Made by a program: the position numbers and the translations under genes. From contig JADNRY010000006.1 of NCBI GenBank assembly GCA_015501585.1, forward strand, positions 186,001 through 250,000: a stretch of 64,000 nt of DNA. The letters are read 5' to 3'. The notes below the pieces were generated by a model that saw nothing but the letters and a program-made list of their open reading frames with translations, had not been told where the DNA came from and searched no databases. The stretch is from Rhodocollybia butyracea. Lineage: Eukaryota > Basidiomycota > Agaricomycetes > Agaricales > Omphalotaceae. Positions 11,026 through 21,734 of this stretch are shown one piece after another. Positions within the stretch are counted from its first letter, which is position 1, and each line of letters begins with the position of its first letter.

Positions 11026-11724
11026 CACGCACAGGAGCTTATCCATCCATTTTATCCGTTTGTACCCTCAAAAATACTTCAATTCGCTGTCCAGTCAGTT
11101 TGTAGTACGTTATGGACTTTGTATTTCCAATCCGCATTACCGAATCTTCGAATGGCACTTGCGATGGACGCGTGCGTTTCTCAAAAATCATATACAGTAC
11201 TTGGACCATCTAGGCCCTAGAGCTTCAGCCGTGAACCGGAATCAAATCGATGGCTTGTTCGTCTCCTCGTACCTTCATACCGAGGTGCTGCCAGATACTA
11301 GTCCCGTTGCTGGTTGTGCTCAAGTTTCGGTATCGTTTAACAACCTAACGTTAACGTTCGTCCTTTCTTTCTCGTCTGTAAGTCTGTATATCCACGGCAC
11401 ACAGCACACATAAGTGAACATGTGTGCAATGAGACCGTTGCTGGTTACCTCCTCTTTATCGTTTGCTTTGCATCTTTCTTTTCTATGTGAAAGATTTCCC
11501 CTCCTTCTAGCTTGAAAACTCCTTCTCAGCTCCCTCGACTTGAAAACTAGAATACCACGGTATGCGGTGGTGTAATGTGTTGGTCTTGCCAAAGAACTGC
11601 GCGCACATATGCAAACAGTAGAAGGTCTTCGCTCTCGCTTCACTCGACCCGTCATTTCTCCATCCAGCCTTCTCGTCGTTGATTGTACATAGAACATCCT
11701 AATCAGTTAACCTGAGCCTGGCAT
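11026..11724. other. Convergent intergenic region between SmG and SelW-like genes
   Basis: Holds the 3' flanks of both genes. Open frames at 10988-11413 (plus) and 11320-11697 (minus) begin inside SmG or lack recognisable content, so I do not call them. I see no snoRNA boxes or tRNA internal promoter that I would defend. Confidence 0.4.
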
Positions 11725-12330
11725 TCACTGCTTGCTCTGACTATCTGAATGACCCAGTGACTTTCCTGGCTGGATCTTGTCCCGAAGACGCTGCTTCTAA
11801 AGCAAATGCATGACGATGGATTAGATAGACAAGCTATAGCCTTAGGAGATGCTTACCAGAACCTTAAGTTCCGGGAATCCACCTTCGACTTTACGGTCCC
11901 AGATTAATGAATGTGTGACATTCGAAGGGTCCGAAGGATTTTCGCCGGGCATGGAAAGCCACACTCTGAAACGACCCGCAGTTTCATCAGAGTTTCGAGG
12001 TAAGATGGAAATGCATCCAATAATGGGAGGAGGGAATGTGAGCAGGAGTTCGGTCTGGGTCCATGTTGCGCGATGAATCCTACAGGAGATCAGTTCAAAA
12101 CTGAGTTTATATAATGGGCAAAGCTCGGCTTTACTTACCAGCGACACTATAGCATAATTCATTGAAAGTGTTAGCAACCAAGTAGATTCATTATTATTTG
12201 CACTGACTCTGTCGCAGAATTCTATAGTCACAGTAGTATCTTGTAGAGGTCTGGGAAAGATGAAAGTTGACGGATTCAGAGGATCGTGAGGAAAGGATGT
12301 AGCTGAAGTGGATTGCTGCAAAGAATCCAT
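11725..12330 (-). CDS. SelW/Rdx-family redox protein (Cys form)
   Basis: A small thioredoxin-fold protein of the Rdx family (SelW, SelT, SelH, SelV), here with cysteine rather than selenocysteine. Exon 1 ends VTIEFCDR. An 8-nt microexon at 12139-12146 adds the codon for the second cysteine, giving EFC-DR-CRW, the family CxxC redox motif. Exon 3 gives IHRATWTQTELLLTFP and then the beta strand GCISILPR. The downstream core GRFRVWL and LIWDRKVEGGFPELKVLKQR is the family's conserved C-terminal half. A short fungal tail ends SLGHSDSQSKQ. Flanking introns are 61 nt (GTCAGT...CTAAC...TAG) and 59 nt (GTAAGT...TAG). It is divergent from Pch2 with a 91-bp gap. The physiological substrate is unknown; the family role is thiol redox. 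Confidence 0.85.
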
Positions 12331-12421
12331 GGACGATTAATGATAAGGCTGAGCGTTTAATTAAGCGCCCGATTATCGCGTGCACGTGGATCGCGTCGCG
12401 TCTTTCATGCCAGATATCACC
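12331..12421. promoter_or_regulatory. 91-bp divergent promoter with CACGTG, SelW-like / PCH2
   Basis: The two start codons are 91 bases apart. A CACGTG E-box lies at 12383-12388, almost midway. A second CACGTG lies inside the first PCH2 intron at 12468. Shared control is inferred from the layout. Confidence 0.4.
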
Positions 12422-14228
12422 ATGTCCTCCCAACCGGTAGAAAAGCGAAAATGGCCTGTGCATGGTACACGTGTATATATACTACTAAACTCTCTTACTG
12501 ACTCAAAATACCTCTAGTTGAAGTGCGCCTCAACTCGCGGTCAACTTCTCGATTCGAAACGATACGCACCCACGTTCACTCTTGGGTGACATCCTTTGAC
12601 CGTATCAATCTTTCTTCCACTTTGACTGGCTGGGAAGATGTCCCAGAACTCGCAGCGTCTGTTGAACGAATTGCCACCTCAGACTCAGCATGCCCGTCCC
12701 AGTCCCTGCCAATCGATGAGATGAACTTGCAAATTCACGTCTACCAGCCTTGCGCAGGAGATGAATTCCAAGAGTTCACTAATAACCCTGGTGGAAACAA
12801 TGAGGAAGACGACGGAACGATGGCTGCAAGCGTGCGCGAGCTTCCCAGCCAGTCCTGGGAAGGGCTTTGGGACTCGTTGATCTACGAGGACAATATCAAA
12901 ATGAAGCTTCTGGACTATATTCATGCGACGTTAATGTTTAGTGATGCTGGTGTTGATTGTGAGTTGCCAAATATCTTACGGCTTCGAGCTCATTGAAGCA
13001 ATTTACCAACAGTCAACCTTGTTTCTTGGAATCGTGTGGTCCTCCTTCATGGGCCTCCTGGTACCGGCAAGACTTCTCTTTGTAGGGCTCTGGCTCAAAA
13101 ACTCTCAATTCGACTTTCGCAACGGTAGAGTTCGCGTTTTTCGCCGGTTCGCCGATCGCTGAATTGAACATGCTTTACCAGTTACTCTCATGCTCGCTTG
13201 CTGGAGATTAACTCTCATTCTCTGTTCTCAAAATGGTTTTCCGAGTCAGGCAAACTTGTACAACGGCTATTCTCTAGTATCACGGAGCTTGCAGACGAGG
13301 AAGATGCGTTCCTCGTTGTTCTAATCGGTGAGTCGTCCAGTTTTTAGTAGGTGGATCGAAGCTTGATCAGTAGTCCAGATGAAGTGGAATCTTTGACAGC
13401 GGCTCGAGCAAGCGCGATGGCTGGCACTGAGCCGTCTGATGGTTTACGAGTGAGTATCTAGATGGTCTGCTCGCCCAAAACTCACCAATACCTTCCAGGT
13501 CGTCAACGCGCTCCTCACTCAGTTAGACAAGCTAAAGCATCGGAAGAATGTACTCGTGATGTCAACTAGTAACTTGGTGAAAGCCATCGGTGCGTCCATA
13601 GTGCCTTGTCTCATATTTCTCCTACTGATTCGGTATTCAGACACCGCCTTCGTGGACAGGGCAGACATTGTCCAATACATAGACCTTCCTCCCCGCGACG
13701 CGGTTTATGAAATCCTGCGAACGTGTTTATGCGAGATTATTAACCGAGGAATCGTCAGTTCACCGGTAATTCCATCTCTCCCTTGGTGCCGATCCGTGTT
13801 CTTATATCGTGTAGAGTGTCCCTAGTCTCCAGCAGGCTCTTATGTATGAACGCACAGCTCCAATCCAAGCCCCTACAGCCGTGTTCAACGGATCAGACGC
13901 TCATGAAAAGTCAAAGATACTCGGGCTGCGGTTATTGACTTTGGCTACATATTGTAGAGTGAGTATCGTTAGATCGCCCATGTGTGCACTTCTCAGACAT
14001 GTTCCATAGAACCAGAAAATGTCAGGACGCGCCCTTCGTCGCCTACCTGTTTTGGCCCTTGCAAAATATATTGGCGCTGGAAGTATGATTTCGTCCAACG
14101 CTTCAGAGAGTAATGGAAAATCACGGACGAATAACAGCACTTTCCAGAGTGCGGATGTTGATACCTGGCTTTCCGGAATGGAAAACGTCGTGCTAGACCA
14201 AGGAAAGCAGAGAGAGAGTTTGATTTGA
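12422..14228 (+). CDS. PCH2: Pch2/TRIP13 AAA+ ATPase, HORMA remodeller
   Basis: An AAA+ ATPase that remodels HORMA-domain proteins in meiotic checkpoint and spindle checkpoint control. The short first exon encodes [14 protein letters not shown] and joins [10 protein letters not shown], the typical N-terminal domain entry. The Walker A motif is [12 protein letters not shown] (about 13043-13082). A helix [26 protein letters not shown] follows, then the Walker B and its acidic pair split by an intron (FLVVLI|DEVESL). Sensor-1 is VLVMSTSN, and the arginine-finger region is [10 protein letters not shown]. The C-terminal lid reads [19 protein letters not shown], as in TRIP13. About eight introns of 45-65 nt are present. 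All key ATPase residues are there, so it looks functional. Confidence 0.92.
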
Positions 14229-14351
14229 GTACACTTCTTGGACATTTTTCATCGGTTTTAGAGTGCATGGATTCTCATGATCATTGCGTCTGTATGCATA
14301 TAGTACAATTGTAATAGCAAGCCACGCCCGTTCGAATTACACATCAAAAAC

Positions 14352-15512
14352 TTAAGACTTTGTATCGTTGATCATCAAAGTAGCAAGCTGCCTCCTCTGT
14401 AACGCAAGCCTCTCTAGCCTATTTGCCATCACAGCTAGCTCCCGTGCGTATTCCTCCTCCTGCCTTGCACGAGTCTCTAATAGCTCTGCAAACTCCCGTT
14501 GCATAATTCTTCCAGTAGAACGAAGTTTTTTGACGTTCCGGGTGGCTTTGTAGGGCCGAAGTGAAGGACTGGCTGGAGTGTCGGGCATGGGCCTCGTGAT
14601 AACATGGACTGGTGTTTCTTCTACGAGGGGGGGATCCTGAAGCTGCGACATAAAAAAGGCGCGTTCTTCATCGAGAATCTCTTCTCCAACGCGTATCTCA
14701 TCGGCAACACGCTGGGAAGCAGAAAAATGTGTAGGTCGAGCAACGGGACTAGAAGGAAGCGCAGACAACGAAAATGGGAGCTTTTGTCGCTTGTTCTGAT
14801 TGGTCGTAGTAGCGAACGGAGTCATGGAAGAGAGACATGCTTTGATATCAGGTACAGAGTCGATGTCGACGGCCTGGAACCGAAAGCCAGGAGAATTAAC
14901 GGCATCTGGAGAGCGCAACACTGGGACAGGAGTTTCATGACAAGGAATACGTGCAGTCGAGGGCGGTGTGAGAGGATAAGCTAATGGAGCTACTGTTTGA
15001 GGAGGCGACGATCGGGTAGTTGAAAACTCTAAACTAGGGATGGATGGAAGCGAAGTACGCATATAGGCAGACGCAGAGTCACTACCAAGTCCCATCTCCC
15101 AATTTCCATGCGGAGAAGGTGTGCGCAAAAGTTGACGCAAAATGTCAGGGTTCAGCGAGCTGAAATACTTGACACGCAAAGGCGTGGCGAGGAATGTGTT
15201 TTCGTAGTGACTTGAAGCAGAACGTTCAGATTTAAAATCTTTCGCGTTGCGGATGAGAGTCGTGGCGGGCTTTGTATTCAGAGTATTCGTGATAGGCCCC
15301 AAAGGAGTTTGATGAGCGGAAAAAGTTGGTTTGTCGAGGGTCGCTTCGATATCCCTGTCCAAGTCAAAAGCTTGAAGCAAGGAATTTGCACTGGCTTCAT
15401 CAGCCTCGATGCCGCGTAAAAGTTGATTGAGCAAATCGCGGCGATTTCCAGAGATGCTAGCGCTTGTTCGTCGAGGAGCAAAGGTGTAGATGTTTTCTTG
15501 ACTGGAATGCAT
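14352..15512 (-). CDS. Unknown S/P-rich protein with C-terminal coiled coil
   Basis: A single-exon 386-residue frame I do not recognise. The N-terminal 60 residues hold a helical stretch (RDLLNQLLRGIEADEASANS). The middle is disordered and full of S/T-P sites (FSAHQTPLGPI, RTPSPHG, RSSPPQT, PLTPPSTARIP, ALPSSPVARP), so it may be a proline-directed kinase target. The last 60 residues form an R/E-rich coiled coil (QREFAELLETRARQEEEYAR followed by NRLERLALQRRQLATL). It is convergent with PCH2 (123-bp gap) and divergent from the ABC transporter. A nuclear or spindle role would be a guess. Confidence 0.6.
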   Translation of the reverse strand: MHSSQENIYTFAPRRTSASISGNRRDLLNQLLRGIEADEASANSLLQAFDLDRDIEATLDKPTFSAHQTPLGPITNTLNTKPATTLIRNAKDFKSERSASSHYENTFLATPLRVKYFSSLNPDILRQLLRTPSPHGNWEMGLGSDSASAYMRTSLPSIPSLEFSTTRSSPPQTVAPLAYPLTPPSTARIPCHETPVPVLRSPDAVNSPGFRFQAVDIDSVPDIKACLSSMTPFATTTNQNKRQKLPFSLSALPSSPVARPTHFSASQRVADEIRVGEEILDEERAFFMSQLQDPPLVEETPVHVITRPMPDTPASPSLRPYKATRNVKKLRSTGRIMQREFAELLETRARQEEEYARELAVMANRLERLALQRRQLATLMINDTKS

Positions 15513-15968
15513 GAGGTCAAATTGACGAATTATTCATTCCGAGTGATGCATGACGCCAGCCGACGGACCGCGGCAGGCCGGCTATACTTGTCTTACGTGT
15601 TTACCGTGACTAATTATCGGCTTCACAGCGGGAGTCATACTCAAAACTTTACTTTGGAGTGTCTCAGAAAAGCTCAGAAAGTCATGGAGCTCAGTCGTAG
15701 GCTCATCTTGATTAGAAATTCTCAAGCTTTATGTACCATTTGAATCAAAGTTTATACTGCGGGGCTGTTTACAAACTCTAATTGCGTCAAAGGACTGCGC
15801 TGTTCTTCAATTTTCCCGGATATCCAGATGTCACGCTAAATTATCCAAGACGAAACAGAGATCGTATACGCAAGACAAATGTATAAAAGGCGCCGTGTTC
15901 CTCGATCGCTTGCCGCCAATTTCTCTTTCCTATACGCTATTCCTACACGCCTTTAATATTTTCTCGCC
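15513..15968. promoter_or_regulatory. Divergent intergenic promoter, unknown gene / ABC transporter
   Basis: 456 bases between divergent starts. A clear TATA box, TATAAAAGG, lies at 15882-15890, 79 bases before the ABC start at 15969, and is followed by a pyrimidine-rich likely initiation region. A CCCGGATATCC palindrome-like site is near 15814; I could not match it confidently to a known drug-response element. Confidence 0.5.
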
Positions 15969-18900
15969 ATGGATCCCTCCAAGCTCAGGGACATCCAGGA
16001 GGAACGGTCTGGACAGAACACCCCTCTACAACCACAAGAACCACAAGAACCTATTGAATCTCCTACTATCCCTTCTGCACATGCTTCAAAGACTCGCCCA
16101 AGGCGGGGTTCCTCAGTGTCCAGAGTCTCCATTGACTATTTCGACCCTCAGGGCGTCCGCGAATTACAGCGTACATTGTCAAAAATGACCCAACGGCCAG
16201 GATCACCAGCCCAATCAACATCCTCAGATTCGAATGCTACTCTCGCAAACGAAGCCCCGTTTGATTTTGAGAAAGCCCTCAGGCAGATAACGGAGAAGTA
16301 TGTGTCTGCTTTCATCCTCCATGTTTTATTTACAAACGCCCAATAGGAGGGAAGAAGCTCATATCTCACCACGAGAACTCGGCGTAGTCTTTGAAGACCT
16401 TCATGTTGTCGGTTTGGGCTCCGGGGCCTCGTATCAAGAGACCATCGGCTCAACCCTCAACCCTCTCAACATATTTAAGCAGATCCAGAGTGCACGGCAT
16501 CCACACACACGCTCTATCCTCTCCGGATTCGAAGGTGTAGTTAAACCGGGCGAGATGCTCCGTGAGTATCGCATACTCTCGCTCCGCTTCGTTTCTTATT
16601 CCATTTTTTTAGTCGTATTGGGTCGGCCTGGATCTGGTTGCTCCACTCTTTTGAAAACATTGGCGAATCAGACCCAGGAGTATCATTCTGTCGGTGGAAC
16701 TGTCAACTACGATTCGCTTTCTCCCAAAGAAACTCAACAGTCCTTCCGTGGTGATGTGCAGTATTGCCCCGAAGACGACGTGCATTTCCCTTCTTTGACC
16801 GTTGAAGACACATTGAGGTTTGCTGCCAAAACTCGTGCACCCCAAGTTCGGACTGGCGAGACTCGCGCAGAATATGTAACTGGAATCACTGAAATGTTAA
16901 TGACGATCTTCGGCCTCCGGCATGCTCGGAGAACACCTGTTGGCGACGCCGCCATTCGAGGTGTCTCTGGAGGTGAGAAGAAGAGAGTATCTATCGCTGA
17001 AGCCCTAGCCACAAGAATGCGTCTTGGTTCTTGGGACAAGTAAGTTTCAGGCCCACTGATAGACAGTAAAAAATTCTAACAAGCCTTTAGCTCTACTCGG
17101 GGTCTTGACGCATCTACAGCCCTCGAATTCGGTCGAGCACTGCGCATCGCTACTGATATCGCCCGTCTCACCAATATTGTCTCAATATACCAAGCATCCG
17201 AGACGCTCTACAACCTCTTTGACAAAGTTTGCGTCATATATGAAGGCCGCATGGCTTATTTTGGCCCTGCAGACCAAGCAAGGCAGTACTTCATCGACCT
17301 TGGTTACGAGCCGGCTAACAGACAGACAACTCCCGATTTTTTGGTCTCCGTTACCGATCCTCTCGGCCGTATTCCTAGACAGGTCGTACCTAACAGACCG
17401 AAGACTGCAGAAGAGTTTGCCATGAGATTTAAAGAAAGTACTCTCGGTGCTCTGAACAAGAAAGACATGAGCACATACAGGTCAGAGGCCGTCCTTGGCG
17501 AACAGTCGGAGAAGGCCAATGCGTACAGGCAGTCCGCTTCCCAAGAGAAAGCAAGGCACACTCGAACCACATCGTCAGTTTTGTTCCTTAGTCTGTGTTC
17601 TTCGAAACTCAAGATTTTTTTAGGCCATATCTCGTTTCTCTGCCTATGCAGGCTCGCGCTGTCATACAGCGTCGTGTTCAAATTCTTATTGGAAACTCAT
17701 TAGCAACTGTGTTTGCCCTCATATCCTTCATCATCCAAGGTGTCATTGTCGGTACAGTGTTCTTGAAAGTTCCTGAATCAACCTCCGCGTATTTCTCTCG
17801 TGGAGGTGTTCTCTTCTTGTAAGTTTTATGGAATCATTACTTCAGGCTTGAGCTATATTGACGTTCCATCTAGTGCGCTTTTGTTTTGCGCCTTGTCCTC
17901 GATGGCGGAAATTCCCTCACTGTTTGCCCAACGCCCGATTATTCACCGTCAAAAGCAAGCTGGAATGTACCACCCATTCATCGAGAGTGTGGCACTCACA
18001 GTGGTTGATATCCCCATTACCTTCCTCAACACAGCCATCTTTGGGATTATGATCTACTTTCTTGTCGGTTTGCAATTGAGCGCTGCACAGTTCTTGTACG
18101 ATTTTTTTTTCTTTCCGGTAGGATTTCGTTCTGACCTCCCACTCTAGCACGTTTTATCTTTTCTTATTCACGATGACTCTTACGATGAAAGCATGGTTCC
18201 GAGCAATCGCTGCCCTTTTCAAGAGCGAAGCTACTGCTCAAGCGGTTGCGGGTCTTATTCTTTTGGCTTTGGTCATCTACACTGGATATACCATCCCAAA
18301 ACCATACATGATTGGAGCGCTGAGGTGGATTTCTTACATCAACGTAGGTTCGTTTTGTGTTTTTGTTCATTTACTAAATACCATCCTTCACAGCCTCTTC
18401 GCTATGGTTTCGAAGCTGTCTTGACCAACGAATTCCACACTCTCGACGGTACCTGCGCTTCCCTTGTCCCTCAGGGCCCCGGATATGAGAACGTTGCCCT
18501 GGCAAATCAAGTTTGTACCACAGTCGGATCTGTATCTGGGTCGCCGACAGTCAACGGTAACACCTTCGTGAACTTGTCTTATTCATACAGCTTCAGTAAC
18601 ACTTGGATGAATTTTGGCATCCTCGTCGCATTTGCTGGCCTTTTCCTTGCCACGCTATTCATTTTCTCTGAATTCAACACCACTCTTGCCGAAGATTCAA
18701 CGCGTACGCTTTTCAAGCGTGGTTCCGAGGCTCCTGTCGTCGCTGCTAGCGGTTCCAATGATGAAGAAAAGGGTGTTTCTGCATATGCCGACGAAAAAAT
18801 AGGAAAGGAGGCAAAGGAAGCAAAGGAAGCGTTGACCGATGCCCCGGCGATGACAGAGGTTTTTTCTTGGAAATCTCTAAACTATGTTGTCCCCGTTGCT

Positions 18901-21362
18901 GAAGGCCAGCGAAAATTGTTGGATGATATTTCTGGTTTTGTTATCCCTGGCAAGCTGACTGTAGGTCTTCTCGTTTATCCTCTTTGCGCGCTTTGCTTAA
19001 TCACTATATTCACTAGGCACTTATGGGAGAATCAGGAGCCGGAAAGACGACATTGCTTAACGTTCTGGCGCAACGAGTTAGTACTGGTGTTGTCACTGGT
19101 GAAATGCTTGTCAGTGGTCAATCGCTTCCGCGAGATTTTCAAGCACAAACGTGAGTTCCTTCGTTTTTAAAACACAACCTTGCATATAGGATTAAACATG
19201 ACTATTTAGCGGCTACTGTCAACAGATGGATACTCATGTTGGAACGGATACTGTTCGAGAAGCCCTCTTGCTCTCCGCTAAACTCCGTCAACCAGCCTCT
19301 GTACCTTTGGCTGAGAAGGAAGCTTAGTACGTCTTTTCCAATATATACGCAGCCCTTGTTAATACCTGCCTAACAGCGTTGAAACTTGCTTGAAGATGTG
19401 TGGTCTCGAGGAAATGGCTGATGCTATTGTCGGTACTCTCGGCGTAGAACACCGCAAACGAACTACTATTGCTGTCGAACTTGCTGCCAAACCCAAGCTT
19501 CTACTTTTCTTGGATGAGCCTACCTCTGGATTAGATTCGCAGAGTGCCTGGGCTATTATGGTAAAGTTATTGTAACTGCGGTTTGAAAGTTTCTAAATAC
19601 GATGCATGTAGGATTTTCTGCGTTCTCTTAGTGCGCAAGGACAGGCTATTCTCTGCACGTAAGCTTTTTTTTTATAATTTCGGTTTTTATGTCTCTAATT
19701 TCATGATTTTATCTGTCTTTAGCATTCACCAGCCTTCTGCAGAGCTTTTCCAAGTTTTCGACCGTTTACTCTTGCTTCGCAAAGGAGGACAGACGGTCTA
19801 CTTTGGCGACCTTGGTCATAACGCGACAACTCTTATTCAGTATTTCGAGAGGAATGGCTCGCGCCATTGTGATCCTACGGAGAACCCGTACGTTTTATCT
19901 TTTCTCGCGCTGCATTTCGTTCATGACCTATCCTAGTGCTGAATTCATGTTGGATGTCATCGGGGCTGGTGCGACAGCTACTACAGACCGCGACTGGCAT
20001 GACATATGGAAGAAGACACCTGAAGCCAAAGTCGTTCAAGACACCATCGCGAAGATTTATGCGGACGGCAAGAGCAGGCCCCCCGTTGCTACTACCCTTC
20101 ACTCTGAATATGCCACTGGATGGATGAATCAGTTCGTCCAGTTGGTGAAGAGGGATATGCTGTTTAGATACAGGAACCCCACATATCTTATTGCAAAATT
20201 GGTGTTAAACATCTTCGGTGGTCTTTTCATTGGTTTCACTTTCTGGAAGGCCAAAAACACTCAGCAGGGGACTCAAAACAAACTTTTTGTGAGCGTTGTC
20301 TATCGTGTCTTCAAAGATAGTTTACTAACATATACTAGGCAATCTATATGGGTACTATCATTTCGGTCCCAGGTAAGCGTCATCCTGTACCTTTTACAAC
20401 ACAGTTTTCTGACTCTCTTTTGATAGTCGCAAATTCGTTGCAGGTCCCGTTCCTTAACATGCGGAAAATCTATGAGATCAGGGAACGTCCAAGTAGGATG
20501 TATCACTGGTCTGCGCTAGTTACGGCACAGTTTGTGGCAGAAATTCCGTGGAACATGCTCGGTTCTTCGCTATTCTTCTTCTGTTGGTATTGGACCGTCG
20601 GTTTCCCGTCTTCTCGTGCCGGATACACCTATCTCCTTCTTGGTGTCATCTTCCCCTTTTACTATGTATCTTTCGCAGATGCTGTGGCAGCCATGGTACC
20701 GAACGCTGAAATTGCTGCTCTTTTGTTCAGCTTATTGTTTTCCTTTGTCTTGACCTTGTAAGTCATCTGCTGTGGTATACTTTGTGTTTTACTGATCGTG
20801 CCCCGTTAGCAATGGTGTCTTGCAGCCTTTTAGTCAGCTGGGATGGTGGCAATGGATGTACCACCTCAGTCCTTACACCTAGTTCGTTGGCTTTTACCTC
20901 GATATTATTTTGACCTTACTGATTTTTGGTTACAGCGTAATTGAAGGTCTCCTCGGCCAAGCGATCGGAAAGCAATCTATCACTTGCTCGGATGTGGAGC
21001 TTGTAACCTTGGAACCTCCAAGTGGACAAACCTGCTCGCAGTATATGTCGAACTATATCAACTTTGCGGGGGGTTATCTGACAAATCCGGATGCCACCTC
21101 CAATTGTCATTTTTGTTCAACGGCAACAACTGACCAGTTCCTCGAGGCTTCATTCAACATTTCATACGCTCACCGGTGGAGAGACATTGGGTTTTTGTGT
21201 GCTTACATTCTATTCAATGTCAGTCGGTCTTGGATGCGAAACGATTGCACCTCATACTCACTTATTTTCTAGATTGCTTGCATCTATGCGTTCACTTGGT
21301 TCTTCCGCATTCGTACTGGTAGTCTTCTCGGTTCACTGAAGAAGCGATTTAACAAAAAATAG
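15969..21362 (+). CDS. PDR-type full-size ABC transporter (ABCG)
   Basis: Plasma-membrane efflux pump with the reverse (NBD-TMD)x2 layout of yeast Pdr5. The start [14 protein letters not shown] opens a disordered N-tail. NBD1 has the degenerate PDR Walker [13 protein letters not shown], canonical signature [15 protein letters not shown], and [12 protein letters not shown] after an intron. TMD1 follows with [19 protein letters not shown]. The linker is K/E/A-rich. NBD2 has a canonical Walker [12 protein letters not shown] and Walker [19 protein letters not shown], with a degenerate C-loop [20 protein letters not shown]2 ends with an extracellular Cys-rich loop (CSDVEL...[16 protein letters not shown]) and [20 protein letters not shown]. 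About 17 short introns were joined by eye. This NBD asymmetry is normal for fungal PDR pumps. Substrates are unknown; the family exports drugs, sterols and lipids. Confidence 0.92.
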
Positions 21363-21734
21363 ATCTTCTATAATTTTATCACTCTACACAACATACTACT
21401 ATTAGACGTTCATTTAGTAGATTCTACATACTCAAGGAATAATTGTAACAACTCACAAGACATAGCTACTGTCAGATTCACCACATCGAGAAGCACAAAA
21501 ACGGAAAAACGGAAACAAAACAGGTATATATATATATATGGTACTAGCAGTAGGAAACAGACCAAATGAAAAGACAAATCGTGAATAACAATGCCACATA
21601 AAAGGATCCCAGCGTCCACGTATGAAAAGCGTCACGATAGATATTAAAAGCCGGATTACCGGTATTAGATTAAACTTCCTCATTAAGACGACGTTCGGCC
21701 CATGATAATTACTTCCCTGCCACTCTATTCGCCT
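21363..21734. other. Convergent intergenic region, ABC transporter / SCH9
   Basis: 3' flanks only. It contains a (TA)n microsatellite at about 21525-21539 and AT-rich sequence. No gene seen. Confidence 0.5.
21525..21539. repeat. (TA)n microsatellite
   Basis: About seven and a half TA units in the 3' flank of the ABC transporter gene. Confidence 0.8.

Noticed and set aside
10988..11413. 141-codon plus-strand frame overlapping SmG exon 3
   Set aside because: It begins inside SmG in another frame and has no recognisable domain.
19390..19575. Degenerate C-loop in the second nucleotide-binding domain of the ABC transporter as evidence of a broken pump
   Set aside because: Asymmetric, degenerate motifs are normal in fungal PDR transporters; the canonical partners are present in the opposite domains.
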